Source: Brevibacillus formosus (lineage in GTDB: Bacteria > Bacillota > Bacilli > Brevibacillales > Brevibacillaceae). From it: DNA of 64,000 nucleotides. The notes under the pieces are model-generated. The model made no database searches. It was not told where the DNA came from and saw only the letters and a list, made by a program, of their open reading frames with translations. This document shows, one piece after another, positions 16,057 to 23,655 of the stretch; within the stretch, counting starts at the first letter, position 1; each line of letters begins with the position of its first letter. The DNA lies in contig NZ_PXZL01000038.1 of assembly GCF_003013405.1 (NCBI RefSeq), positions 118,337 through 182,336 on the forward strand, in the 5' to 3' direction. Position numbers and translations under genes: made by a program.

Positions 16057-18111
16057 ATGCGGGTAAGCATTAAGCAAAGACTGATAGCAGCATTTCTTGC
16101 CATTATTTTAATCCCGATTGGGGTGATCAGCTCATTTGTATATGTCAGTATGGAGGAGCGAATCCAGACTTATTTTATTGAATCCTCGACAAAAGAAGTG
16201 GCTCAGGTAGACAACGCGATTAACTTGTATTTCGACTCGATTCGTGAAAACGTCAACCTGATAGCAAGCAGTCCCTTACTGAAGAGTGCAGATAACACCA
16301 TCACGACGTACATGGACAAACCAACCAAAACCAAGCATACCCCACTGCAAAATGGCGGGGTAGAGGCTGCTATTTTTCAAGATTTCCTGCGATTTGTCGA
16401 TTCTCATCCGAATACTGCATTTATTTATTTAGCGACCAAATACGGAGGATACATACAGTGGCCGACAGATGATGTCATTGCGAATTACGATCCGCGTACA
16501 AGAGATTGGTACAAAAACCCAATGGGGAATCCCGGAAAAGTGATTACGACAGATCCTTATCTCTATTTGGGCGACAACAGTATCGTAATCAGTAACGTAA
16601 CGATGCTAAAGGATAACAAGGGTGAACCACTGGGCGTTGTTGGACTGGATGTGAGTTTAAAAGGGTTAACCGACATTTTGAAAGAAATTAAGATTGGGAA
16701 AACGGGTTATCTCATGCTGGTTGGCAAAGACGGAACGATTTTGGCTAATCCCAAGAACCCCGAACTCAATTCGAAAAACCTGAAAGATACGCAAATTCCT
16801 GAATTGGCTGCTATCACTGAGAATACCTCCAGCAGCTTTGCAGTCACGATGAACGATACTGAGTATTTGGCGAACGTCTTTACTTCAGAAAAAACTGGCT
16901 GGAAATATATTTCGTTTATTGAAAAAGCTGAACTCTCGGCTGAAGCCAATCAAATCGGTTTCATCATCGGCGCATTGAGCATTTTGTTTGCCGTACTAGC
17001 GGTTGTCGCTTCTGTTCTTTTCTCGCACAAATTCACCAAGCCATTGCTTGCCATCGTTGACCAGATTGCGCAGATTGGTCGTGGTGACTTTACCGGAGAA
17101 TTGCCCAAAAACCTTTTGGAAAGAAAAGACGAAATCGGCATGCTTGGTCAGAGCATTCAGGTGATGCAGGTATCCATCCAAGGACTCATTCGGGAAGTTC
17201 AAAAAGCGGTTAACACCCTCTCTACTTCGTCAGACAACATATCGGTGCGCTTGGCGGACAATGTAGATACCACGAACAAGATTTCTACTACGATACAGGA
17301 AGTAGCGAGTGGGGCGCAAAATCAGCTCAGAGGTACGGAAGAATCCGCAAGAGCGATGGAAGAAATGTCGATCGGCATCCAACGCGTGGCTGAAACAACC
17401 TCTATCATCTCGGAATCATCTACAAGTACAGCGGATGAAGCGCAGCTAGGAAACCAGTCCATCCAAAAGGCTATCCAGCAAATGGACTCCATCCGTGGCT
17501 CTGTGGAACATTCTGTAACCGTCGTCAAGCAATTGGGTGAACGTTCCAAAGAAATTGTACAAATCATTGACGTGATTACGGGAATTGCTTCCCAAACAAA
17601 TCTGCTTGCTCTCAACGCAGCTATCGAAGCTGCTCGTGCGGGAGAGCATGGACGAGGTTTTGCTGTCGTAGCAGATGAAGTGAGAAAACTCGCTGAACAA
17701 TCCGATGAATCTGCTCGTCAAATCGCCAACCTCATTCAGGAGATCCAAACAGATACGAACAAGGCGGTCAACTCGATGGATTCAGTCAATCAAGATGTTC
17801 AGGTTGGATTGTCTACTGTACTGGAGTCAGGAGAAGCTTTCCAACGCATCTTACAAGAAATTCAACAGATAACCGATCAAATTCAGGAGGTATCTGCTGT
17901 CTCTGAACAGATGTCCGCCGGATCGGAACAAGTAGCAGCATCTGTGGACGAAACTGCCCAAATTGCAAGGGTTTCAGCGCACAATGCTGAAAATCTGGCT
18001 GCTTCCTCCAAAGGTCAATTGGCCACTATGGAAGAGTTTGCCGTTTCATTTGAATCCTTGAATCAGATGGCTCGCGAACTGGAAAGAATGATTAGCAAGT
18101 TTAAGATATAA
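16057..18111 (+). CDS. Methyl-accepting chemotaxis protein with dCache sensor
   Basis: 684 residues. A membrane helix at about 9-30, an extracellular double-Cache sensor (DPRTRDWYKNP and TTDPYLY, then GKTGYLMLVGKDGTILANP), a second helix at about 298-322, HAMP, and a cytoplasmic signalling region with the invariant hairpin tip around DVITGIASQTNLLALNAAIE. Such dCache receptors often bind amino acids or other small carboxylates; the ligand cannot be named. It signals through CheA/CheW to the flagellar motor. It is alone, between two terminators. The start at ATG 16057 follows AGCGGGGGATTCGC. Confidence 0.93.
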   Translation: MRVSIKQRLIAAFLAIILIPIGVISSFVYVSMEERIQTYFIESSTKEVAQVDNAINLYFDSIRENVNLIASSPLLKSADNTITTYMDKPTKTKHTPLQNGGVEAAIFQDFLRFVDSHPNTAFIYLATKYGGYIQWPTDDVIANYDPRTRDWYKNPMGNPGKVITTDPYLYLGDNSIVISNVTMLKDNKGEPLGVVGLDVSLKGLTDILKEIKIGKTGYLMLVGKDGTILANPKNPELNSKNLKDTQIPELAAITENTSSSFAVTMNDTEYLANVFTSEKTGWKYISFIEKAELSAEANQIGFIIGALSILFAVLAVVASVLFSHKFTKPLLAIVDQIAQIGRGDFTGELPKNLLERKDEIGMLGQSIQVMQVSIQGLIREVQKAVNTLSTSSDNISVRLADNVDTTNKISTTIQEVASGAQNQLRGTEESARAMEEMSIGIQRVAETTSIISESSTSTADEAQLGNQSIQKAIQQMDSIRGSVEHSVTVVKQLGERSKEIVQIIDVITGIASQTNLLALNAAIEAARAGEHGRGFAVVADEVRKLAEQSDESARQIANLIQEIQTDTNKAVNSMDSVNQDVQVGLSTVLESGEAFQRILQEIQQITDQIQEVSAVSEQMSAGSEQVAASVDETAQIARVSAHNAENLAASSKGQLATMEEFAVSFESLNQMARELERMISKFKI

Positions 18112-18125
18112 GAATGCATAGCGGG

Positions 18126-18168
18126 AAGAGTACGAATGTCAGGAGGAATTCGTACTCTTTTTTTTGCA
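18126..18168 (+). terminator. Terminator after the chemoreceptor gene
   Basis: AGAGTACGAAT and ATTCGTACTCT pair perfectly around GTCAGGAGGA (11 bp), then eight T. The loop carries an AGGAGG-like sequence but no start codon follows it. Confidence 0.9.
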
Positions 18169-18317
18169 AAGCGGTCCCATTTATGACACAATGTGCTGTT
18201 TGCGTTTGAAAATTTGGCGATTTCGATTTAAGATAATAGACTGATACGAAGTCGAAATACGGTATGATGAAGATAAGGGAACAAGTCGTCCTATAGATAA
18301 AAGGAGAGTGAACATCT

Positions 18318-19337
18318 ATGCCAGATAAAGTGCTTGATTTACGGAACCGTCCTCTCCGAGATTTACGAATATCTGTCACCGATAAATGTAATTTTCGTTG
18401 CCGTTATTGTATGCCTTCCGAAATTTTTGGGCCAGATTTTGAGTTTTTGCCGCAAAGCAAGTTGCTGACCTTTGAGGAGATTACCCGTTTGACCCGGATC
18501 TTTACTTCGCTTGGAGTGGGGAAAATCCGCATTACCGGCGGAGAGCCATTAATGCGCAGAAATTTGCCTGAATTGATTCGAATGATACGGGAAGTAGAAG
18601 GCGTCCAGGATATTGCGATGACGACCAACGGTTCTCTCTTGTCCCGCCATGGGCAAGCACTGAAAGAAGCAGGTCTGGATCGGGTCACGGTCAGCTTGGA
18701 CAGCTTGGATAATGAGCGCTTTGGGATGTTGAATGGAAGAGGTTATCAGGTCGATGCCGTACTGGATGGGATTCGTGTTGCAGCAGATGCCGGGCTTTCG
18801 ATCAAGATCAACATGGTGGTACAGCGCGGAGTCAATGATCAAGATATTTTGCCGATGGCACGGTACTTCCGTGAGCAAGGGCACACCCTTCGATTTATTG
18901 AATTCATGGATGTGGGAAACAGTAACGGCTGGCGGCTGGATCAAGTCGTACCTTCCCGTGAAATTGTGCGCATGATCCATGAAGAGATGCCGTTGGTAGC
19001 GACCGAAGCGAACTATTATGGAGAGGTGGCTTCCCGCTATCGTTATGAGGGATCGGACCAGGAGATCGGGTTGATCTCATCGGTGACCCAAGCTTTTTGC
19101 TCCACTTGTACGCGGGCTCGACTGTCGGCAGAAGGGAAATTGTACAATTGTCTCTTCGCTTCATCCGGAGATGATTTGCGCGAACCAGTCCGTGATGGAC
19201 GTACGGATGAGGAAATTCGCGAGTTGATACGTGCGATCTGGGAGCGGCGTGACGTGCGCTACTCGGAGGAACGACTAAGTGAAACACCTGGTCTCGCCAA
19301 GCGTGAAAAGGTCGAAATGTCCCATATCGGGGGATAA
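18318..19337 (+). CDS. moaA: GTP 3',8-cyclase (molybdenum cofactor)
   Basis: 339 residues. The N-terminal radical SAM motif CNFRCRYCMP, the GGEPLMRR glycine-rich segment and the C-terminal second cluster CSTCTRARLSAEGKLYNCLFA (three cysteines) define MoaA, as does the terminal Gly-Gly. It converts GTP to 3',8-cyclo-7,8-dihydro-GTP, the first step to molybdopterin. AAAGGAG precedes ATG 18318 by 11 nt. No other mo gene adjoins it; moaB is about 16 kb away. The 150 bp upstream hold no recognisable riboswitch. Confidence 0.95.
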   Translation: MPDKVLDLRNRPLRDLRISVTDKCNFRCRYCMPSEIFGPDFEFLPQSKLLTFEEITRLTRIFTSLGVGKIRITGGEPLMRRNLPELIRMIREVEGVQDIAMTTNGSLLSRHGQALKEAGLDRVTVSLDSLDNERFGMLNGRGYQVDAVLDGIRVAADAGLSIKINMVVQRGVNDQDILPMARYFREQGHTLRFIEFMDVGNSNGWRLDQVVPSREIVRMIHEEMPLVATEANYYGEVASRYRYEGSDQEIGLISSVTQAFCSTCTRARLSAEGKLYNCLFASSGDDLREPVRDGRTDEEIRELIRAIWERRDVRYSEERLSETPGLAKREKVEMSHIGG

Positions 19338-19350
19338 TTAGGTATTAGCC

Positions 19351-19379
19351 TTGACAAAAACCAAGCTTCCTAGTAATAT
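19351..19379 (+). promoter_or_regulatory. Sigma-A promoter of infC-rpmI-rplT
   Basis: TTGACA (19351-19356), exactly 17 bp, TAATAT (19374-19379), 14 nt after the moaA stop. Confidence 0.8.
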
Positions 19380-19384
19380 AAATT

Positions 19385-19555
19385 GCGTGTATAAACACTT
19401 CATACTTCGAGAACAAGCAGAGGCGCCCAGCTTCTCACCTGGGTCGACGTCGTATACGACTGTTGACAGGTAACTCTTACGCAAAGATCCTCGGATCTGA
19501 TGAAATTGCTTAGGTGAGATATGTGCGGGCGCAGATTGCGTTCGCACATTTTTGT
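19385..19555 (+). ncRNA. infC leader, L20-type ribosomal protein attenuator
   Basis: The 170-nt leader holds several stems and ends in a terminator (TGTGCG, inner CGCA/TGCG, CGCACA, then TTTTTG at 19521-19553) upstream of infC. In Bacillus the infC-rpmI-rplT leader is bound by L20, which drives termination; operon content and position match. The individual L20 contact helices were not resolved by eye. Confidence 0.7.
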
Positions 19556-19585
19556 TCCTTCTCGAAATTGACGGGGGTGGCAAGT

Positions 19586-20104
19586 ATTAGCAAGGATCAA
19601 ATGTTAATTAACGAAGCGATCCGTGCCCGTGAAGTCCGTTTAATCGGTGCTGACGGGAGCCAATTGGGAGTCGTACCTTTTAGGGAAGCATTGCGCATTG
19701 CCCAGGAAGCTGAATTGGATCTGGTAAACGTTGCTCCTACAGCCAAGCCGCCTGTATGCCGTATCATGGACTATGGAAAGTTCAAATACGAGCAGGCGAA
19801 AAAGGAAAAAGAAGCACGTAAAAACCAGAAGATCATCGAGCTGAAAGAAGTGCGTTTTTCTTCTAACATCGAGGAACACGATTTTCAAACAAAGCTTCGC
19901 AACGTCCGCAAGTTCTTGGAGGATCAACACAAGGTGAAGTGTACGATCCGTTTCCGTGGACGTGAAATCACCCACTCCGAAATTGGACTAGGCGTTATGG
20001 AACGTGTAGCTGCCCAGTGTGAAGATCTCGCTACGCCTGAGCGCAAGCCGAAGATCGAGGGCCGCAGCATGATCATGATTCTGGCTCCGAAAGCGGAAAA
20101 GTAA
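19586..20104 (+). CDS. infC: Translation initiation factor IF-3
   Basis: 172 residues if translation starts at the ATT codon at 19586 (ATT AGC AAG GAT), the rare start codon that infC uses in many bacteria for autocontrol. GGGGGTGG lies five bases before it. GTG at 19577 is in frame but falls inside that ribosome site. The two IF-3 domains are plain: N-terminal NEAIRAREVRLIGADGSQLG, linker rich in lysine and glutamate (YEQAKKEKEARKNQK), C-terminal VRFSSNIEEHDFQTKLRN and VKCTIRFRGREITH. IF-3 checks initiator tRNA and start codon on the 30S subunit. First gene of an operon with L35 and L20. Confidence 0.95.
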   Translation: MSKDQMLINEAIRAREVRLIGADGSQLGVVPFREALRIAQEAELDLVNVAPTAKPPVCRIMDYGKFKYEQAKKEKEARKNQKIIELKEVRFSSNIEEHDFQTKLRNVRKFLEDQHKVKCTIRFRGREITHSEIGLGVMERVAAQCEDLATPERKPKIEGRSMIMILAPKAEK

Positions 20105-20134
20105 GATAGTAGTTTAGACAGGAGGATTTTTCAG

Positions 20135-20332
20135 ATGCCTAAAATGAAAACCAACAAGGCTGCTGCGAAACGTTTCAAAAAGACTGGAAGCGGCCAATTG
20201 AAGCGCGACCGCGCATTTGGTAGCCACTTGTTCGCTAACAAATCGACTAAGCAAAAGCGCCACCTGCGCAAAGCTGCACTCGTTTCCAAAGGCGATCAAA
20301 AACGTATGGAGCAAATGCTCACTTACCTGTAA
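20135..20332 (+). CDS. rpmI: Ribosomal protein L35
   Basis: 65 residues, highly basic. MPKMKTNKAAAKRFKKTGSG and the HLRKAALV region identify bL35. AGGAGG precedes the ATG. It lies between infC and rplT, the universal order in Firmicutes. The 90-nt gap to rplT is GC-rich but shows no terminator. Confidence 0.97.
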   Translation: MPKMKTNKAAAKRFKKTGSGQLKRDRAFGSHLFANKSTKQKRHLRKAALVSKGDQKRMEQMLTYL

Positions 20333-20423
20333 GTTTTTCTTTATTACACACCATTACGCAGCATGAGCTCCCTAAGCGCCTAGCAGTAGGCCGCCATGCT
20401 GGAAAGACCAGGAGGAGTTTAGT

Positions 20424-20783
20424 ATGCCAAGAGTAAAAGGTGGCATTGTTACACGCCGTCGTCATAAGAAAATCCTGAAGCTGGCGAAAGGATACTTCGG
20501 TTCCAAACATCGCCTGTTTAAATCCGCTAATGCGCAGGTAATGAAATCCCTGTTGTATGCATACCGTGACCGTCGTCAAAAGAAACGTGATTTCCGCAAA
20601 CTGTGGATCACTCGTATCAACGCGCAAGCTCGCATGAACGGTCTGTCCTACAGCCGTTTGATGCACGGCCTGAAAGTTGCTGGCATCGAAGTTAACCGCA
20701 AAATGCTGGCTGACTTGGCTGTTAACGACAAAGCTGCGTTCAACGAACTGGCAACAGTTGCAAAAGGCAAACTGAACGCTTAA
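20424..20783 (+). CDS. rplT: Ribosomal protein L20
   Basis: 119 residues. MPRVKGGIVTRRRHKKILKL and GYFGSKHRLFKSANAQVMKS are diagnostic of bL20, which binds 23S rRNA early in 50S assembly and represses its own operon through the infC leader. AGGAGG stands before the ATG. A strong terminator follows. Confidence 0.97.
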   Translation: MPRVKGGIVTRRRHKKILKLAKGYFGSKHRLFKSANAQVMKSLLYAYRDRRQKKRDFRKLWITRINAQARMNGLSYSRLMHGLKVAGIEVNRKMLADLAVNDKAAFNELATVAKGKLNA

Positions 20784-20795
20784 TTTTTGCAAAGA

Positions 20796-20837
20796 AGAGC
20801 CGATCTTCCCGATTAAGGGCAAGGTCGGCTTTTTTGT
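20796..20837 (+). terminator. Terminator after rplT
   Basis: AGCCGATCTTCCC pairs with GGGCAAGGTCGGCT around GATTAA, then TTTTTTG. It also faces the convergent regulator gene. Confidence 0.9.
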
Positions 20838-20870
20838 TGTGGTCCACAGGCTATTAATCTCCTTGTCTAT

Positions 20871-21557
20871 TCAACAAATAATTCGCTGTCGAATGGCGTC
20901 CGCCACACCTTGTGCGCGATTTTGAACACCGAGCTTTTTTAAGGCGGACTTGATGTAATCCTGCACGGTAAACTCACTGATTCCCATCCAGTTCGCCATC
21001 TCCTTTACGCTTTCACCCCATGACATCCGCTGCATGACTTCGACTTCCCGGCGTGAGAGCTTGACGGTGTTAGGGCGAAGGGAGTCGGTTGCCAATACTT
21101 TGCCCAGCATCGAACAGTATGCGCTCAGAGATTGTACCAATTGATGGTTGATGCCAGAACAGCCATCCTGATGCCAGGAAATACCGGCGTAGCCGAGTAC
21201 GTTAGGCCCATAGCTGATAGGGAGAATGAGAGCATAAGGGGCGCCGTACACTAAATGGGGCGGGAACTGACGAATCGCCTCAGAATCTAGTAGTACGGCT
21301 CTCTGTTCACGGATCGCTTGCTGGATAAGGGGCATATTGCGCATGTCCACCCGTATATCGCGGATGGAGCATAACTCTTGGTCAAGGATCGACCAAAGTC
21401 CCTCGCCCATTTGACTGAGCGTGGAGTAATTGCACAGAATGGCTCCCATGAAAGGAAAGAGATCCACGAAGCCTCGTACAGCAAGCACCAGTTTCTCCTC
21501 GTAATATGCCGTTTCTTTGATTCGATCGATGTACATGTTCAGCTCTGGACTGACCAT
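20871..21557 (-). CDS. LuxR-type transcription regulator with GAF-like sensor
   Basis: 228 residues. The C-terminal 65 form a LuxR helix-turn-helix (KLSRREVEVMQRMSWGESVK, then SEFTVQDYIKSALKKLGV). The N-terminal 150 look like a GAF fold (FVDLFPFMGAILCNYS, then APYALILPISYGPNVLGYAG), with no phosphoacceptor receiver domain, so a small ligand rather than a kinase probably controls it. GGAGGTGG precedes the ATG. It is divergent from the R2-like oxidase gene, and the 220 bp between them contain a palindrome, so this regulator may govern that gene. Confidence 0.82.
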   Translation of the reverse strand: MVSPELNMYIDRIKETAYYEEKLVLAVRGFVDLFPFMGAILCNYSTLSQMGEGLWSILDQELCSIRDIRVDMRNMPLIQQAIREQRAVLLDSEAIRQFPPHLVYGAPYALILPISYGPNVLGYAGISWHQDGCSGINHQLVQSLSAYCSMLGKVLATDSLRPNTVKLSRREVEVMQRMSWGESVKEMANWMGISEFTVQDYIKSALKKLGVQNRAQGVADAIRQRIIC

Positions 21558-21611
21558 GGAGTGATTGCCACCTCCATTTAAGTGATGAACACCCCCTGAT
21601 TTTTGGGGATA

Positions 21612-21639
21612 TGAACGACCGTTCAGCCTGACCTATAAT
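21612..21639 (+). promoter_or_regulatory. Palindromic operator and -10 box before the R2lox gene
   Basis: TGAACG-AC-CGTTCA (21612-21625) is a palindrome with six-base arms in the position of a -35 box, and TATAAT (21634-21639) follows. The half-site CGTTC recurs at 21730-21734 (TTCGTTCGAA). The arm pattern resembles TetR-family sites. Confidence 0.5.
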
Positions 21640-21776
21640 CAACCTACAGCGCCTTCATTTTATCAAACCGCTGATCGGAGCGTAAAGAATGGGAATGGTA
21701 TAAATTAACAATTTCGTGACTTTTTTCATTCGTTCGAAATAGAAGGCGTATGAGAAAAAAGAAAGGTTGGATGGGG

Positions 21777-22664
21777 ATGAGGAATGGTTTTGTTTCGACC
21801 AGCCAAAAAGGATTGGATCAGGAGCTTCTGCCGTACCAATTGTATCAAAAAGCGAAGAGATACGGCATTTGGAACCCGCAGGACATTGATTTTACGCAAG
21901 ACCGCGAAGATTACGCGAAGATGAATCCGGAGCAGAAGGAAGAAACTTTGGGAAGGATTGCTGGTTTTCTTGGTGGGGAAGAAGCAGTCACCCTCGATCT
22001 TTTGCCTTTGATCATGGTTATTGCAGAGGAAGGGCGATTGGAGGAAGAAATGTATTTGACGACCTTCCTGTTTGAAGAGGCCAAGCATACGGAGTTTTTC
22101 CGGTTGGTTCTCGACAACATCGGCGAGTCAGGAGACTTGCATCATTTTCACGATGATGTGTACAAGCGAATTTTCCATGAGATCTTGCCGAATGCACTCA
22201 ATCGTTTGCTGACGGATAAATCCCCCGAAGCCATCGCAGAAGCATCTACTGTTTACAACATGTTTGTGGAAGGCGTGCTCGCAGAGACAGGCTACTATGC
22301 GTTTTACGAAGCACTCAGCAAAACGGGGCTGATGCCTGGTTTAATGCAAGGAATTGGGTATTTGAAGACAGACGAATCGCGGCACATTAGCTACGGAACA
22401 TTCTTGTTGCAGCGATTGATCTGTGAGCATCCCCATATTTACGATGTCATTGCCAAAAAGATGGAGGAGCTGGCTCCAATGGCAAGTCATCTGTATGACT
22501 GGATGGATGACCCACAAGGGGTGAGTGCATTCGGGGTGAAGGTCGCTGATTTGCAGCAGTTTGCGAAAAAGCAACTGAGTGTGCGTATGGAGGTACTCGC
22601 CCGAGCAAAAGGGCAGACGATTGAAGAGCTGTATAAGCATACAAGAACCACAATCGATGTGTAA
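21777..22664 (+). CDS. R2-like ligand-binding oxidase (Mn/Fe, R2lox)
   Basis: 295 residues resembling ribonucleotide reductase R2 but of the R2lox class, known from Geobacillus and mycobacteria. All six metal ligands are in place: GEEAVTLD, FEEAKH, VEG and DESRH (Glu; Glu and His; Glu; Glu and His). The valine of EEAVT and the tyrosine of TVYNMFVEG match the Val-Tyr pair that forms the ether cross-link in the Geobacillus enzyme. R2lox binds a long-chain fatty acid at a Mn/Fe site and its physiological substrate is not known. No nrdE-like large subunit is near. I choose ATG 21777, which best lines up with the known N terminus; 21750 and 21771 are in-frame alternatives. Confidence 0.88.
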   Translation: MRNGFVSTSQKGLDQELLPYQLYQKAKRYGIWNPQDIDFTQDREDYAKMNPEQKEETLGRIAGFLGGEEAVTLDLLPLIMVIAEEGRLEEEMYLTTFLFEEAKHTEFFRLVLDNIGESGDLHHFHDDVYKRIFHEILPNALNRLLTDKSPEAIAEASTVYNMFVEGVLAETGYYAFYEALSKTGLMPGLMQGIGYLKTDESRHISYGTFLLQRLICEHPHIYDVIAKKMEELAPMASHLYDWMDDPQGVSAFGVKVADLQQFAKKQLSVRMEVLARAKGQTIEELYKHTRTTIDV

Positions 22665-22737
22665 GAAAAAACGATCGAACACATTCGAGTCGTTGCTTAC
22701 AGAACTAGGCTATAGTCCTAAAGCGGAATCCGCCCAA

Positions 22738-23078
22738 GGTCTGAGTAAAAAACAACCTCCCGTCCGTGTTAGACAGCTTGGCTGATCCCTTACAATAAAG
22801 CCATAAGAGGAAAACATTGGATAGGGAGAGAGATCAAAATGAAAAAACAAAAGTGGATGATGATGGGTATTACAGCAGTTGTTTGTTCAGCGATGGTCGT
22901 GCCAGGGGCGTTTGCCAAAGAGAAAGATGACGCACATTCCGTGACGAATGCTTTCTTCGCCCCTGGTCCGTACACGGCGGCTCCAGCAGCCCAAAAAACA
23001 GATGCCGTGACAGACACGAAAACAGCAGGAAGTGCATTTATTTTCGCTCCAAATGTAAACGAAAAAGAAGAAAACTAA
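22738..23078 (+). repeat. First copy of a tandem duplicated cassette (leader plus secreted peptide)
   Basis: About 340 bp, from GGTCTGAG through the stop of the 79-residue peptide gene, matches the segment at 23146-23481 in the same orientation. Near-identical blocks include GGAAAACATTGGATAGGGAG ahead of each gene and the whole signal-peptide region. Confidence 0.85.
22839..23078 (+). CDS. Small secreted peptide A of a tandem pair
   Basis: 79 residues. Residues 1-27 are a classic signal peptide (KKQKW, hydrophobic core ITAVVCSAMVVPG, then AFA before the cut), leaving about 52 mature residues, acidic and rich in Ala and Pro, ending in AFIFAPNVNEKEEN. GGGAGAGAG precedes ATG. It is 66% or so alike to the next gene by eye, with the signal peptide and the C-terminal FIFAP-VNEKEE block best kept. 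No cysteine is left in the mature part. The function is unknown; a secreted signal or cell-surface peptide is a guess. Confidence 0.8.
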   Translation: MKKQKWMMMGITAVVCSAMVVPGAFAKEKDDAHSVTNAFFAPGPYTAAPAAQKTDAVTDTKTAGSAFIFAPNVNEKEEN

Positions 23079-23097
23079 TGGGGTCAGTCCCGTCCAA

Positions 23098-23122
23098 GCA
23101 TCCGTACAGGATGCTTTTTCTT
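23098..23122 (+). terminator. Terminator between the two secreted-peptide genes
   Basis: AGCATCC and GGATGCT pair around GTACA, then TTTTTCTTTT, so each peptide gene is its own transcription unit. Confidence 0.8.
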
Positions 23123-23145
23123 TTGTAAAAAACGATTCCGTCTCA

Positions 23146-23481
23146 GGTCTGAGAAAAAAACAATCTTTCGTCTGTGTCGAGCAGACTCCCTACTGCCATA
23201 CAATAAAAAGCGTTACAGGAAAACATTGGATAGGGAGAGAGACATAGATGAGAAAACAAAAATGGATGATGATGGGTGTAACAGCAGTTGTCTGTTCAGC
23301 ATTGCTCGTGCCAGGAGCGTTTGCAAAAGACAAGGATGATTCTTACACCGTGACACCTTCCTTGATAACCCCTGGTTCATACGCCGTACCAACGGTTCAA
23401 AAAACCGAGGCCAAAAACACGCAACAAATCGGTGCCTCTTTTATTTTCGCCCCCACAGTAAACGAAAAAGAGGAAAAATAA
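23146..23481 (+). repeat. Second copy of the tandem secreted-peptide cassette
   Basis: About 336 bp parallel to 22738-23078, with its own upstream block. Here the region before the leader carries CATACAAT at 23198-23205; the first copy has TTACAATA at the same place. Confidence 0.85.
23248..23481 (+). CDS. Small secreted peptide B of a tandem pair
   Basis: 77 residues, a paralogue of the gene before it. The signal peptide (RKQKWMMMGVTAVVCSALLV, ending AFA) is nearly unchanged, the middle differs (SYTVTPSLITPGSYAVPTVQ), and the end SFIFAPTVNEKEEK is kept. That pattern, conserved ends and variable middle, suggests the C-terminal motif matters. GGGAGAGAG precedes the ATG. A terminator follows at once. 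Function unknown. Confidence 0.8.
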   Translation: MRKQKWMMMGVTAVVCSALLVPGAFAKDKDDSYTVTPSLITPGSYAVPTVQKTEAKNTQQIGASFIFAPTVNEKEEK

Positions 23482-23488
23482 AGCAGCC

Positions 23489-23522
23489 AAAAGCTGTCAG
23501 ACCCTGTCTGGCAGCTTTTTTC
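23489..23522 (+). terminator. Terminator after secreted peptide B
   Basis: AAGCTGTCAGAC and GTCTGGCAGCTT pair around CCT, then TTTTTT. Confidence 0.9.
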
Positions 23523-23532
23523 CTGTAAAAAG

Positions 23533-23612
23533 CACCTCAGCCAAACGGTTATGAATGTTTGGTTTGGGCGAGGTGGATATAGGTGGACGATGCGCCACTT
23601 CCAGTCACTAGG
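23533..23612 (+). promoter_or_regulatory. Structured leader in front of cysH
   Basis: CACCTC and CCAAAC (23533-23546) can pair with GTTTGG (23557-23562) and GAGGTG (23570-23575), giving a two-part stem, and GTGG/CCAC pairs follow around 23583-23600. No T-run follows the first stem. It does not match a T-box or an S-box by eye. Confidence 0.35.
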
Positions 23613-23655
23613 CATATGATGGTGGGTGAATCCTAGCAAGAGAGGAGTTTCGCTG

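Noticed and set aside
18166..18317. Possible Moco or other riboswitch before moaA
   Set aside because: The region is short and AT-rich, and no conserved stem or terminator is visible.
22659..22787. Short frame starting at ATG overlapping the R2lox stop
   Set aside because: No ribosome site, and its end lies inside the duplicated leader block that has no matching frame in the second copy.
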